Of a DNA stretch of 64,000 nt, positions 24,027-33,081 are shown one piece after another. Origin of the DNA: Nocardia jiangxiensis NBRC 101359 (lineage in GTDB: Bacteria > Actinomycetota > Actinomycetes > Mycobacteriales > Mycobacteriaceae); assembly GCF_000308615.1 (NCBI RefSeq), contig NZ_BAGB01000047.1, positions 434,001-498,000 of the forward strand. The letters run 5' to 3'. Positions within the stretch are counted from its first letter, which is position 1; the number at the start of each line of letters is the position of its first letter. Both the position numbers and the translations under genes were made by a program. Below the pieces are notes generated by a model. That model worked only from the letters and a program-made list of their open reading frames with translations, made no database searches and was not told where the DNA came from.

Positions 24027-26297
24027 TTACTCGGCACCGGCCTCGACCGCAGCACTCTCGTCGGCGGCCGGAGCCTCGCCGGCCTCTTCCTCCTCGACGG
24101 GGACGAGGGAGATCTTGCCGCGGTTGTCGATGTCGGCGATCTCCACGCGCAGCTTGTCGCCGACGTTCACCACGTCCTCGACCTTGCCCACGCGCTTGCC
24201 GTTGCCCAGCTTGGAGATGTGCACCAGACCGTCGCGGCCCGGCAGCAGCGAGACGAACGCGCCGAAGGCGGTGGTCTTGACGACCGTGCCCAGGAAACGC
24301 TCGCCGACCTTCGGCAGCTGCGGGTTGGCGATGGCGTTGATCGCGTCGATCGCGGCCTGCGCCGACGGGCCGTCGGTCGCGCCGACGAACACGGTGCCGT
24401 CGTCCTCGATGGAGATGTTGGCGCCGGTGTCCTCGGTGATCTGGTTGATCACCTTGCCCTTGGGTCCGATCACCTCGCCGATCTTGTCGACCGGGATCTT
24501 GATCGCGGTGACGCGCGGGGCGTACGGGCTCATCTCGTCCGGGCTGGCGATGGCCTCGGCCATCACGTCCAGGATGGTCAGGCGCGCGTCGCGGGCCTGG
24601 TTCAGCGCACCCGCGAGCACCTTGGACGGGATGCCGTCGAGCTTGGTGTCCAGCTGCAGCGCGGTGACGAAGTCCCGGGTACCGGCGCACTTGAAGTCCA
24701 TGTCACCGAAGGCATCCTCGGCGCCGAGGATGTCGGTCAGCGCGACGTAGCGGGTCTCGGTCTTGCCCGACTCGTCGGTGACCTCGTCGGATACCAGGCC
24801 CATCGCGATGCCCGCGACCGGGGACTTCAGCGGCACACCGGCGTTCAGCAGCGACAGGGTCGAGGCGCACACCGAACCCATCGAGGTGGAACCGTTGGAG
24901 CCCAACGCTTCCGAGACCTGACGGATGGCGTACGGGAACTCCTCCTGCGAGGGCAGCACCGGAATCAGCGCACGCTCGGCGAGGGCGCCGTGGCCGATCT
25001 CGCGACGCTTCGGCGAACCGACGCGGCCGGTCTCACCGGTGGAGAACGGCGGGAAGTTGTAGTGGTGCATGTAGCGCTTGGTGGTCTCCGGGCCGAGCGA
25101 GTCGACCTGCTGGGCCATCTTCACCATGTCGAGAGTGGTGACACCCAGGATCTGGGTCTCGCCGCGCTCGAACAGCGCCGAACCGTGCGCCCGCGGAACC
25201 ACCGCGACCTCGGCGGACAGCGCGCGGATGTCCGCCAGGCCGCGACCGTCGATGCGGAAGCCGTCGGACAGGATGCGCTGGCGCACAAGCTTCTTGGTGA
25301 CCGAGCGGAACGCCGCGCCGATCTCCTTCTCGCGGCCCTCGAAATCCTCGGCGAGGCTGGACAGCACCGCGAGCTTGATCTCGTCGGTCTTGTCGTCGCG
25401 CTCCTGCTTGCCCGGGATCGACAGCGCCTCGTTCAGCTCGCGCTTCGCGGTGCCCTCGACGGCGGTGTAGACATCCTCGCCGTACGGCGGGAACAGCGGG
25501 AACTCCTCGGTGGGCTTGGCGGCCAGCGTCGCCAGGTCCTGCTGCGCGCGGCACAGCCGGGCGATGAACGGCTTGGCGGCCTCGAGACCTTCTGCCACAA
25601 CGGTTTCCGTGGGCGCCTGGGCACCCTCCTCGACCAGCGCGATGACCTTGTCGGTGGCCTCGGCCTCGACCATCATGATCGCGACGTCACCGTCGACGAC
25701 CCGGCCCGCGACGACCATGTCGAACACAGCGCCCTCGAGCTGCTCGACGGTCGGGAACGCCACCCACTGGCCCTCGATCAGCGCGACGCGCACGCCGCCG
25801 ACCGGACCCGAGAACGGCAGTCCGGAGATCTGGGTCGACGCCGAGGCGGCGTTGATGGCCACCACGTCGTACAGATCCTTGGGATCCAGCGACATGACCG
25901 TCACCACGACCTGGATCTCGTTGCGCAGGCCGTCGACGAAGGACGGGCGCAGCGGCCGGTCGATCAGGCGGCAGGTCAGGATCGCGTCGGTGGAGGGACG
26001 GCCCTCACGGCGGAAGAACGAACCCGGGATACGGCCCGCGGCGTACATCCGCTCCTCGACGTCCACTGTCAGCGGGAAGAAGTCGAACTGGTCCTTGGGC
26101 TGCTTACCGGCCGTGGTGGCCGAGAGCAGCATGGTCTCGTCGTCCAGGTAGGCCACGACCGAACCGGCGGCCTGCTTGGCGAGGCGTCCGGTCTCGAACC
26201 GGACGGTACGGGTGCCGAAGGACCCGTTGTCGATCAGTGCGACCGACTCGAACACACCCGGTTCGACCTCTACGGCCGAGCTCACTGTGTCTGTCAT
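24027..26297 (-). CDS. pnp: Polyribonucleotide nucleotidyltransferase (PNPase)
   Basis: A 756-residue PNPase with the standard order: first RNase PH core (about 20-240, with FDFFPLTVDVEERMYAAGRIPGSF written here only in part: GRIPGSFFRREGRP is clear), helical linker, second RNase PH core (about 345-570, with GRGLADIRALS, RAHGSALFERGETQ and GSNGSTSMGSVCAS), KH domain (GEVIGPKGKVINQI) and S1 domain (GTVVKTTAFGAFVSLLPGRDGLVHISKL). It ends in an acidic tail rich in Glu and Ala. It degrades RNA 3' to 5' with phosphate. It lies between rpsO and pepR as in mycobacteria. Confidence 0.96.
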   Translation of the reverse strand: MTDTVSSAVEVEPGVFESVALIDNGSFGTRTVRFETGRLAKQAAGSVVAYLDDETMLLSATTAGKQPKDQFDFFPLTVDVEERMYAAGRIPGSFFRREGRPSTDAILTCRLIDRPLRPSFVDGLRNEIQVVVTVMSLDPKDLYDVVAINAASASTQISGLPFSGPVGGVRVALIEGQWVAFPTVEQLEGAVFDMVVAGRVVDGDVAIMMVEAEATDKVIALVEEGAQAPTETVVAEGLEAAKPFIARLCRAQQDLATLAAKPTEEFPLFPPYGEDVYTAVEGTAKRELNEALSIPGKQERDDKTDEIKLAVLSSLAEDFEGREKEIGAAFRSVTKKLVRQRILSDGFRIDGRGLADIRALSAEVAVVPRAHGSALFERGETQILGVTTLDMVKMAQQVDSLGPETTKRYMHHYNFPPFSTGETGRVGSPKRREIGHGALAERALIPVLPSQEEFPYAIRQVSEALGSNGSTSMGSVCASTLSLLNAGVPLKSPVAGIAMGLVSDEVTDESGKTETRYVALTDILGAEDAFGDMDFKCAGTRDFVTALQLDTKLDGIPSKVLAGALNQARDARLTILDVMAEAIASPDEMSPYAPRVTAIKIPVDKIGEVIGPKGKVINQITEDTGANISIEDDGTVFVGATDGPSAQAAIDAINAIANPQLPKVGERFLGTVVKTTAFGAFVSLLPGRDGLVHISKLGNGKRVGKVEDVVNVGDKLRVEIADIDNRGKISLVPVEEEEAGEAPAADESAAVEAGAE

Positions 26298-26715
26298 TTT
26301 CTCTTCTCAACCTCTCGTCTTCGCCGGATCAAGCGCACGTGAGCGCGATCCGGCTGTTCAGCCCTCAGCCATGTCCCCGGCTGAGGGATCAGGCCGTACC
26401 CAGGCTTGGGCGCGCGACAACCCTCCTGGTTGCTACGCGTACACCCGACCGGTTCCCCCTTGGAAGCGGCGACGCGGAGGCGGCCATCGATCGAAGCCCC
26501 ACGGCGGAGTCGTCTCCTGCCGAAAGGCCACTACCGAGGACCGACGCCACGAGGACGGATGCGTACGGCATGTGGCACCGCCGTACCGGAACCTCACGAG
26601 GTCCGCATGCACGACTAGCCGACGGGGAGATTGTAAGCCTCCCCATCGGCTGCCTTGTCAAGTGCCTCACTGTGTCGCTGCGGAAACCGGGCGATCTCCG
26701 ACATCGCGAACAGTC
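26298..26715. other. 418-base rpsO-pnp intergenic region with two hairpins
   Basis: No gene is seen on either strand. On the minus strand, directly after rpsO, an 11-bp stem with one G-T pair forms from 26618-26628 and 26640-26650 and is the likely rpsO terminator or processing site. Nearer pnp a nine-base perfect stem forms (CCCTCAGCC at 26362-26370 with 26379-26387). In many bacteria the pnp leader hairpin is an RNase III target for autoregulation; that role here is inference. Confidence 0.5.
26618..26650 (-). terminator. Hairpin downstream of rpsO
   Basis: Stem GCCGACGGGGA (26618-26628) with 26640-26650, 11 bp with one wobble pair, loop of 11, located 65 bases after the rpsO stop. It is a terminator or an attenuator partly separating rpsO from pnp. 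Confidence 0.55.
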
Positions 26716-26985
26716 CTAGCGACGCAGGCCCAGACGCTCGATCAGCGAACGGTAACGCTGGATGTCCTTGGCCTGCAGGTACTTCGACAGGCGACGACGA
26801 CGACCGATCAGGGCCAGCAGGCCGTGCCGGGTGTGGTGGTCGTGCTTGTGCACCTTCAGGTGCTCGGTGAGGTCGGAGATCCGCTTGGACAGCAGCGCGA
26901 TCTGGGCCTCCGGCGAACCGGTGTCCGTCTCGTGCAGGCCGTATTCCTTGAGGATGGCCGACTTCTGCTCGGTGGTCAGAGCCAC
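26716..26985 (-). CDS. rpsO: 30S ribosomal protein S15
   Basis: An 89-residue S15, exactly the usual length. It has the conserved core TDTGSPEAQIALLSKRISDLTEH (split: GSPEAQIALLSKRI, then DLTEHL), HKHDHHTRHGLL, and the closing RRRRLSKYL and RYRSLIERLGLRR. S15 binds the 16S central domain early in small-subunit assembly. It is placed before pnp as in most bacteria. The ATG at 26985 is preceded by AGGAG on the minus strand (about 26991-26995). Confidence 0.97.
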   Translation of the reverse strand: MALTTEQKSAILKEYGLHETDTGSPEAQIALLSKRISDLTEHLKVHKHDHHTRHGLLALIGRRRRLSKYLQAKDIQRYRSLIERLGLRR

Positions 26986-27218
26986 GAATCACTCCTGATG
27001 TTTCAGTCCGCGCTCGAGGGACCGGGAACCGAATCCCGGGCGGGCGCCGCCGCGAACCACAGCAAACCCGACGAGCCAGCCTACCGGATCACCTGCGGCG
27101 ATCCGAATCGGTGTCCGGAGCGGCCGCCGGACCGGTCGCGACGATTACTCCGGAGGTAATCGCGTTCATTCCCTCCGACCGCGAATATCGGTGGCACACC
27201 ACAGAACAGGAGATGACG

Positions 27219-28037
27219 ATGCCGTACTTCCAGAGCACCGACGACACCACCCTCGCCTACGAGGTGTACGGATCGGGCGCACCGATCGTGTTCCTGGCCG
27301 GATGGTCGCTCAACACCGATATGTGGGAGCACCAGGTGCCGTACTTCGTCGAGCGGGGTTACCGCTGCATTCTGCTCGACCGACGCGGACACGGCCGCTC
27401 CGATCGTCCCGCCGACGGCTACGACAACGACACCCGCGCCGACGACGTCGCCGCACTGCTGGAACACCTCGACATCCGCGATGCGGTGTTGATCGGGCAT
27501 TCCGGCGGTGGCGCCGAAGCGGTGCACTACCTCGCTCGCCACGGTCAGGACCGGATTCGGCGGCTGGTGCTGGTAGCCGCGGCGGTGCCGAAGCTGAGCT
27601 GGAGCCCGGACCATCCCGCCGGTATTCCGCAGGCCGCGATCGACGCCTCCATCGCGGCGCTGTGCGCCGACCGGGCCAAGTGGATGGCCGATCGAGCACA
27701 GGGCTATTTCGCGACCCATCTGGGCAACGACGTGTCCCCGGCGCTCATCGACCAGGAGGTCCGGCGCTGTCTGTCGGCCGCTCCGTGGGCCGCGAAGACG
27801 ATGCAGCGCGCGATCGGCGACTCGGATCTGCGTCCCGATCTGGCCGAGATCACCCTTCCGGTGCTGCTGCTGCACGGCCTGGCCGATCAGTCCATCCCGA
27901 TCGGGCCGACCAGCCATGTCGCGGTGCAACTGCTGAAGGACGCCGAGCTGAAGGAATACCCCGCCGCCGGGCACGGGCTCTACGTCACCCACGCGGCGCA
28001 GCTCAATGCTGATATCGCCGAATTCATCTCGGCGTGA
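27219..28037 (+). CDS. Alpha/beta hydrolase (chloroperoxidase/perhydrolase-like)
   Basis: A 272-residue alpha/beta hydrolase. The oxyanion region is IVFLAGWSLNTDMW, the nucleophile elbow is LIGHSGGGAEAV (Ser about residue 92), the acid is in LLHGLADQSIP and the catalytic His in AAGHGLYVTHA. LLDRRGHGRSDRP is typical of the cofactor-free haloperoxidase or esterase branch. The substrate is not predictable. The second ATG (27219) is chosen because AGGAG at 27208-27212 is six bases before it; the ATG at 27213 is too close. It lies alone between rpsO and ribF. Confidence 0.85.
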   Translation: MPYFQSTDDTTLAYEVYGSGAPIVFLAGWSLNTDMWEHQVPYFVERGYRCILLDRRGHGRSDRPADGYDNDTRADDVAALLEHLDIRDAVLIGHSGGGAEAVHYLARHGQDRIRRLVLVAAAVPKLSWSPDHPAGIPQAAIDASIAALCADRAKWMADRAQGYFATHLGNDVSPALIDQEVRRCLSAAPWAAKTMQRAIGDSDLRPDLAEITLPVLLLHGLADQSIPIGPTSHVAVQLLKDAELKEYPAAGHGLYVTHAAQLNADIAEFISA

Positions 28038-28073
28038 ACGGTTTTCGAGGCCGCGCAGGACGCCGGTTGCGGA

Positions 28074-29042
28074 CTACCGTCCGGGTTCGGCGAGCAACTC
28101 GCGGGTGCGGTTGACGTCGCGGGCGATCTCGGCGGTCAGCTCGTCGACCGAGGCGAAGGCGCGCATCGGACGCAGATGCTCCACGAAATCCACCGCGACG
28201 TGCTGCCCGTACAGATCGGCATCGGTGTCCAGCACGAACGCCTCCACCGTGCGGGTGCGGCCGGAGAAGGTCGGATTGGTGCCGACCGAGATCGCCGCCA
28301 TCATCCGCTTGCCCGGCTGGGTCGTGCCGACGACCGCACCCGGGGTCAGCACGGTGAACCATCCGGCGTACACGCCGTCGGCGGGGATGGCCGCGTGCAT
28401 GGGCGGGGCCACGTTGGCGGTCGGATAGCCCAGATCGCGGCCACGGCCGTCGCCGTGCACGATGACGCCCTCGAGCCGGTGCGGGCGGCCCAGCGCATCG
28501 GCCGCGGCGGCCATGTCACCGGCGTCCACGCAGGCGCGAATGTAGGTGGAGGAGAAGGTGACCGCGTGTTCGCCGACCAGTTTGACCCCGTCGACCTCGA
28601 AGCCGAAACGCCCGCCCAGCTCCTGCATGGTCGCCACGGTGCCCGCGGCCTTCTTGCCGAAGGTGAAGTTGTCCCCGACCACGACCTCGCACACGTGCAG
28701 CTTCTCCACCAGCAGGTCGTGCACATAACGCGCCGGGGTCAGCTTCATGAACTCGTGGGTGAAGGGCATCACGCAGAACACGTCGACGCCGAGTTCCTCC
28801 ACCAGATCCGCGCGGCGGGTCAGCGTGGTGAGCTGCGCCGGATGCGAACCCGGGCGGACCACCTCCATGGGGTGCGGATCGAAGGTCATCAGGACCGAGG
28901 GAACACCGCGCACGGCCGCGGATTTCACGGCGCGACCGATCAACTGGGCATGACCGCGGTGCACGCCGTCGAACACCCCGATCGTCAGGACACACCGGCC
29001 CCAGTCAGCGGGCATCTCCTCGAGACTTCGCCATCTCTGCAC
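28074..29042 (-). CDS. ribF: Bifunctional riboflavin kinase / FAD synthetase
   Basis: A 322-residue RibF, close to the mycobacterial length. The N-terminal FMN adenylyltransferase domain shows LTIGVFDGVHRGHAQLI (nucleotidyltransferase HxGH-like site), GDNFTFGKKAAG and STYIRACVDAGDM. The C-terminal riboflavin kinase domain shows GDGRGRDLGYPTANV and later FVEHLRPMRAF. It makes FMN and then FAD from riboflavin. The GTG at 29042 is chosen: the reading upstream (to 29138) overlaps the promoter region of mntR and is not family-like. It is divergent from mntR, as in mycobacteria. Confidence 0.95.
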   Translation of the reverse strand: MQRWRSLEEMPADWGRCVLTIGVFDGVHRGHAQLIGRAVKSAAVRGVPSVLMTFDPHPMEVVRPGSHPAQLTTLTRRADLVEELGVDVFCVMPFTHEFMKLTPARYVHDLLVEKLHVCEVVVGDNFTFGKKAAGTVATMQELGGRFGFEVDGVKLVGEHAVTFSSTYIRACVDAGDMAAAADALGRPHRLEGVIVHGDGRGRDLGYPTANVAPPMHAAIPADGVYAGWFTVLTPGAVVGTTQPGKRMMAAISVGTNPTFSGRTRTVEAFVLDTDADLYGQHVAVDFVEHLRPMRAFASVDELTAEIARDVNRTRELLAEPGR

Positions 29043-29217
29043 ACACGGCAGCCTAGTCACGCCCGCTCGGGACGGGCATTCCGCGGTGTGGATGTTCACA
29101 GCCGCGCCGGACGCAGATCCGTCGGGCGTCACGCTCACGTCATCTCCTCGGGGGATCGCCCATCCGCCCGCGCCGCTGCGACTCGGTCGTTCCGACCTGC
29201 CCGGCTAAGCTCGATAC

Positions 29218-29985
29218 GTGCCCGGAAAACGAGATATCGCCACCCGACGTGAGCTCGTCGCCCCCGCCGCGTCACCGGTATCCCAGAACTCCCCGCACGC
29301 CGAGGCCGGATCCGGGGGAAGTGTCGCGCCGGTGCTGTCCTCGGTCGCGCAGGACTACCTCAAGGTGATCTGGACCACGCAGGAGTGGTCGCAGGAGAAG
29401 GTGACGACCAAACTGCTCGCCGAGCGCATCGGCGTCTCGGCGTCCACGGTGTCCGAGGCGGTCCGCAAGCTGGCCGATCAGGGCCTGGTCGAACATGCCC
29501 GCTACGGGGCGATCACGTTGACCGAGGAGGGCCGCCGCGCGGCCATCACGATGGTGCGCCGCCATCGGCTCATCGAGACGTTCCTGGTCAACGAGCTCGG
29601 CTACGGCTGGGACGAGGTGCACGACGAGGCCGAGGTGCTCGAGCACGCGGTCTCCGAGACGCTGATGGAACGTATCGACACCAAACTCGGTCACCCGGAT
29701 CGCGATCCGCACGGCGATCCGATCCCGTCGGTGGACGGTGCGGTGCCCACTCCGCCCGCCCGGCAGCTCAGCGATTTCCAGGCCGGTGAAAACGGCCGCG
29801 TGGCAAGGATTTCCGATTTCGATCCGGCGATGCTGCGGTACTTCGACTCGGTCGGAATCGCGCTGGACACGCCGATCGCGGTGGTGGAGCGCCGGGATTT
29901 CGCGGGCACCATCGCGGTGCAGATCGGTGATCAGACCGTGGATCTGGGCAGCCTTGCCGCCGAGGCCATCTGGCTCACATCCTGA
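29218..29985 (+). CDS. mntR: DtxR-family metalloregulator (MntR/SirR-like)
   Basis: A 255-residue DtxR/MntR protein with a roughly 35-residue unstructured N-terminal extension. The winged helix reads LAERIGVSASTVSEAVRKL, followed by the metal and dimer domain with RRHRLIETFLVNELGYGWDEVHDEAEVLEHAVSE (shown by its parts: RHRLIETFL, EVHDEAEVLEH), which holds the usual His/Glu metal ligands. The C-terminal FeoA-like SH3 domain ends at VDLGSLAAEAIWL. In mycobacteria the orthologue beside ribF (Rv2788) represses manganese import. The start is the GTG at 29218. Confidence 0.9.
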   Translation: MPGKRDIATRRELVAPAASPVSQNSPHAEAGSGGSVAPVLSSVAQDYLKVIWTTQEWSQEKVTTKLLAERIGVSASTVSEAVRKLADQGLVEHARYGAITLTEEGRRAAITMVRRHRLIETFLVNELGYGWDEVHDEAEVLEHAVSETLMERIDTKLGHPDRDPHGDPIPSVDGAVPTPPARQLSDFQAGENGRVARISDFDPAMLRYFDSVGIALDTPIAVVERRDFAGTIAVQIGDQTVDLGSLAAEAIWLTS

Positions 29986-30040
29986 CCGGGTGCGGCCCAC
30001 GCCCGGAAACGAATGCGCGGGCCGACACGACATATCGACC

Positions 30041-30238
30041 ATGACTCGTCGATCCGTCGCCGCCCTGGCGGGCCTGGCCGCTTCCCTGTGCGTGGCAGGC
30101 TCGGCCGCCGCCGGTCCGATGATTCCCGCTCCCCCGCCGACACTGCACTGCCACACCCCTTGGCAGTTCCCGCACGAGCAGAACGGCCGGTGGGCGTGCA
30201 TCGGCGGGCACGGCCCGGTCGTGCTGCCGCGTCAGTGA
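30041..30238 (+). CDS. Small secreted peptide with two cysteines
   Basis: A 65-residue protein with a signal peptide (MTRRSVAALAGLAASLCVAGS, cleavage after AAA near residue 25). The mature peptide is about 40 residues, His/Pro/Trp-rich, with one Cys in HCHTPW and one in ACIGG that could form a disulfide. The function is unknown; small secreted proteins with this 'HCHTPWQFPHEQNGRWACIGGH'-like layout (quoted as parts) occur in nocardiae. No strong ribosome-binding site is present. Its 3' end overlaps by seven bases the end of the convergent pseudogene. Confidence 0.6.
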   Translation: MTRRSVAALAGLAASLCVAGSAAAGPMIPAPPPTLHCHTPWQFPHEQNGRWACIGGHGPVVLPRQ

Positions 30239-31431
30239 AGGCTCACGGTGCAGTTCATACCACCCGCAGGGCAGATCAACCGGACGAATTTGGGCGACTG
30301 GCCGGGCAATAGCTGCAGAATCGGGATCGGCTTGTCCTCCAGACCGCCGTTCTCCGGATCGAAGGAGATATTGCCGCTGGCGCCGCGCACACCGTTCACA
30401 CCATGCATCCCCTCGAGCATCTGCACGACATCGTCGGCTGTCGCCGCCTGACTACCCCCCCGACACCACCCGGCGGACGGCGAAGTAGATGACATCGGGG
30501 TCGTCGACGCAGATCTGTGCACCCATCCGAGACAGCAGATTGTCCGCACCGGCGTCCTGGGACAGGTACGTCTCGGTGCCGCGGGAGACGTGATCGGCAT
30601 CGGAATGGCTGATGTCCAGCAGATACCAAGGGTTCCAAGGAGATTCGTCGATATTGCCGTGCCGCCAGTCCTCGTCCACCAGTGGCGAATACCGGCAGCG
30701 GATCGGGATCCGCGGCGCGATCGCGCGCCTGTTGCAGGGCGAACAGGAACCGCTGTCCGCCCGGGGTGTGCGCATTGTCCAGCAGCACAGCGCAATCGAG
30801 CGTGCGGCGGCTGCGATTGAAGCCGGAGTACGCGCGGCGTAGATCGGCCAGGAACGCCTCGCAGAAGATGGCGTCGGCGTCGGCCTGTTCGTTCGCGTCG
30901 CCGTCGGTCGCCCAGTTCGCGATATCGATCAGCGCATCCTCGGGTTTGCCCCGCGTGGTGGAGAGTTTGTCGATGCCGCAACATCCCCCAGCGATCGGCC
31001 CGGCCCAGACCGCGCAGCAGCCGATCGGTGGCCGGGGCCGCCCAGCCGGGCAGGCTCTGACCGCTGGCGACCTCACCGGCGAGCGGCGTTGAGGTGGACC
31101 GAATTGCCGACCACGAGCATGCACAGCCACAATTCGAGAAAGGCGATCCGGCCGAACTGCGGCAGGCCTTGCTCAGCCCGAAGGCCAACCGGCCCAGCGC
31201 TTCCCGGGTGCGGTGACCGAGCGGAAGTCCGAATGATGCGCCGTGCTGCCGCCACGGCGGTGTTCTCGTGATCTCAATATTTGCCGCGGGGATGCGGGAA
31301 TCACGCTGCGCCATCAGCGAATTGGCGACAGGACTCGCCGCCGCCGGTGCCCGAAAGCGGCTCAGATGCTTCTCGAGCAACCGGCGGCGGTCGTATCCGA
31401 GATAGTACCCGGCAGGCCCGTAGGCAGCCAC
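30232..31431 (-). pseudogene. Multiply frameshifted gene ending in a periplasmic-binding-like domain
   Basis: All three minus-strand frames carry pieces of one protein in order. The start region has GYYLGYDRRRLLEKHLSRF. The next frame has FLELWLCMLVVGNSVHLNA. Then come DALIDIANWATDGDANEQ and RRTLDCAVLLDNAHTPGGQ, and in another frame NPWYLLDISHSDADHVSRG and DDPDVIYFAVRRVV. The end reads DVVQMLEGMHGVNGVRGASG and GLEDKPIPILQLLPG. The last parts resemble the C-terminal lobe of Leu/Ile/Val-binding-type proteins. At least four frame changes and an apparent internal deletion (after YFAVRR) make it a pseudogene. Actinomycetes carry intact large proteins of this type with unknown function. Confidence 0.6.
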
Positions 31432-31541
31432 CGAACACCATCAGGTATTCGGTGCTGCGGTCGTTGTGGATCTGCCGTATTTTCTCATCGGACTCGAAAA
31501 TCCGGCGCGGACGCCCGCGCCCGCACCGACGAGGTGGTTGT

Positions 31542-31940
31542 ATGTCCACTCCAGACCGCGAAATCAGCTTGTTCCCCGAATGGCTGGATCGCATCCAGAC
31601 CCGGTACGTGAATCCGATGGTGCGCCCGCTGGCCCCCTACCTGCCCTGGTTCGCCGTCGTCGAACATCGGGGCCGCAAATCCGGCCGGACGTATTCGACG
31701 CCGGTCAACGCCTTCCGCTTCGACGGCAAACTGTGCGTCGCCCTGGGGCACGGCCGCACCGACTGGGTGAAGAACGTGCTCGCCGCCGACGGGGCCGAGG
31801 TGCGGATCCTCGGTCGCCGGTGGCGAATCGTCAATCCCCGCATCGTCGACCGCGAGGAGGCCGGACCCGGGCTGCCGCTGGCCGCGCGCGTGGCCGGAGC
31901 CCGGGTCAAGCTGTTCCTGGCCGATATCGCGACGGACTGA
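31542..31940 (+). CDS. Deazaflavin (F420)-dependent nitroreductase-family protein
   Basis: A 132-residue protein of the Ddn split-barrel family. The family core is VVEHRGRKSGRTYSTPVNAF (F420 phosphate-binding RKSG), then FDGKLCVALGHGRTDWVKNV and LAADGAEVRILGRRW with NPRIV. These proteins use coenzyme F420 to reduce quinones or nitro compounds, or act as F420-binding proteins of unknown substrate. Actinobacteria such as Mycobacterium and Nocardia hold many paralogues. The ATG at 31542 is the likely start, with GAGGTGG about nine bases upstream. It is monocistronic, convergent with the dehydrogenase gene at 31971. Confidence 0.88.
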   Translation: MSTPDREISLFPEWLDRIQTRYVNPMVRPLAPYLPWFAVVEHRGRKSGRTYSTPVNAFRFDGKLCVALGHGRTDWVKNVLAADGAEVRILGRRWRIVNPRIVDREEAGPGLPLAARVAGARVKLFLADIATD

Positions 31941-31970
31941 GCGGCCCGTCGGGCGACGCGCGCGGCGAGG

Positions 31971-33029
31971 TCAGGGAATCAGGCTCACCGCGCGTTCGGC
32001 GATCGCCGTGCCGATGTCGGTGGTGGTGCTGGTTCCGCCGAGATCCGGGGTGCGGACCGCGCCCTCGGCCAGTACATCGCAGACCGCACGGTCGATGGCG
32101 GCCGCGGCCGCGCGTTCGCCCAGATGATCGAGCATCATTGCGGCGGCGAGGATCTGGGCGACCGGGTTGGCGATGCCCTGTCCCGCGATATCGGGTGCGC
32201 TGCCGTGCACGGCCTCGAACATCGAGGGCGTATCGCGCTGGGGGTTGATATTGCCCGAGGGGGCCAGTCCGAGCCCGCCGGTGACGGCCGCGGCCAGGTC
32301 GGACAGGATGTCGCCGAACAGATTCGACCCGACGATGACGTCCAGGCGATCGGGATGCAGCACGATCTCCGCGGCCAGCGCGTCGACGTGCATCTGCCGG
32401 GTCTGCACCGCCGGATATTCGGTCGCGATGCGTTCGAAGACGCTGTCCCAGTACGGCATCGAATGGATCAGGCCGTTGGATTTGGTGGCCGAGCACAACC
32501 GCCCGCCGCGCTGGGCGGCCTGCTCGAACGCGTATCGGATGATCCGCTCGCAACCCGCGCGGGTGAACACCGATTCCTGCAGCACGAATTCCTCCGGGCG
32601 GCCCGGATTGTGGATGCCGCCGATCTCGGAATACTCCCCCTCGGAGTTCTCCCGGACGATCAGGATGTCCAGATCCTCGGCGGTGCGGTCGCGCAACGCC
32701 GATTCGGTGCCCGGCAGCAGCCGCACCGGGCGCAGATTCACGTACTGCCCGAAGGCGCGGCGCAGTGGAATCAGCAGGCCCCACAACGAGATATGGTCCG
32801 GGACGCCCGGAAAGCCCACCGCGCCCAGCAGAATCGCGTTGAATCCGGCGAGCCGGACCGGGCCGTCCGGCGGCATCATCGACCCCGTGCGCAGATAGTT
32901 CTCGCACGACCAGTCGAATTCGGTCCACTCGATGCCGGGCAGTACCGCGTCCACGACGCGCACGGCCTCCGCGGTCACATCGACCCCGATGCCGTCGCCG
33001 GGGATGGTCGCGATTCGGTAGGTACTCAA
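31971..33029 (-). CDS. Tartrate/D-malate (isopropylmalate-type) decarboxylating dehydrogenase
   Basis: A 352-residue beta-decarboxylating dehydrogenase. Visible motifs are IATIPGDGIGVDV at the N-terminus, LIVRENSEGEYS (family residue pattern with R-E-N-S/T-E-G), and the signature IVGSNLFGDILSDLAA with metal-binding aspartates, followed by AVHGSAPDIAGQG. GIHNPG and the first-third residues fit the tartrate/D-malate branch (TtuC/DmlA) rather than LeuB. It probably oxidises D-malate or a related 2-hydroxy diacid to a keto acid with NAD. It lies 52 bases downstream of the semialdehyde dehydrogenase gene in the same direction, and is part of the GntR-controlled cluster. Confidence 0.85.
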   Translation of the reverse strand: MSTYRIATIPGDGIGVDVTAEAVRVVDAVLPGIEWTEFDWSCENYLRTGSMMPPDGPVRLAGFNAILLGAVGFPGVPDHISLWGLLIPLRRAFGQYVNLRPVRLLPGTESALRDRTAEDLDILIVRENSEGEYSEIGGIHNPGRPEEFVLQESVFTRAGCERIIRYAFEQAAQRGGRLCSATKSNGLIHSMPYWDSVFERIATEYPAVQTRQMHVDALAAEIVLHPDRLDVIVGSNLFGDILSDLAAAVTGGLGLAPSGNINPQRDTPSMFEAVHGSAPDIAGQGIANPVAQILAAAMMLDHLGERAAAAAIDRAVCDVLAEGAVRTPDLGGTSTTTDIGTAIAERAVSLIP

Positions 33030-33081
33030 CGAATCTCCCTCACAGTGTCACTGATGTATTCCTGCGTACTGTTCGCGACGC

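Noticed and set aside
30396..31130. Intact 244-codon gene within the pseudogene region
   Set aside because: Only its middle part matches the reconstructed protein; both ends are out-of-frame readings, so it is one slice of a frameshifted gene.
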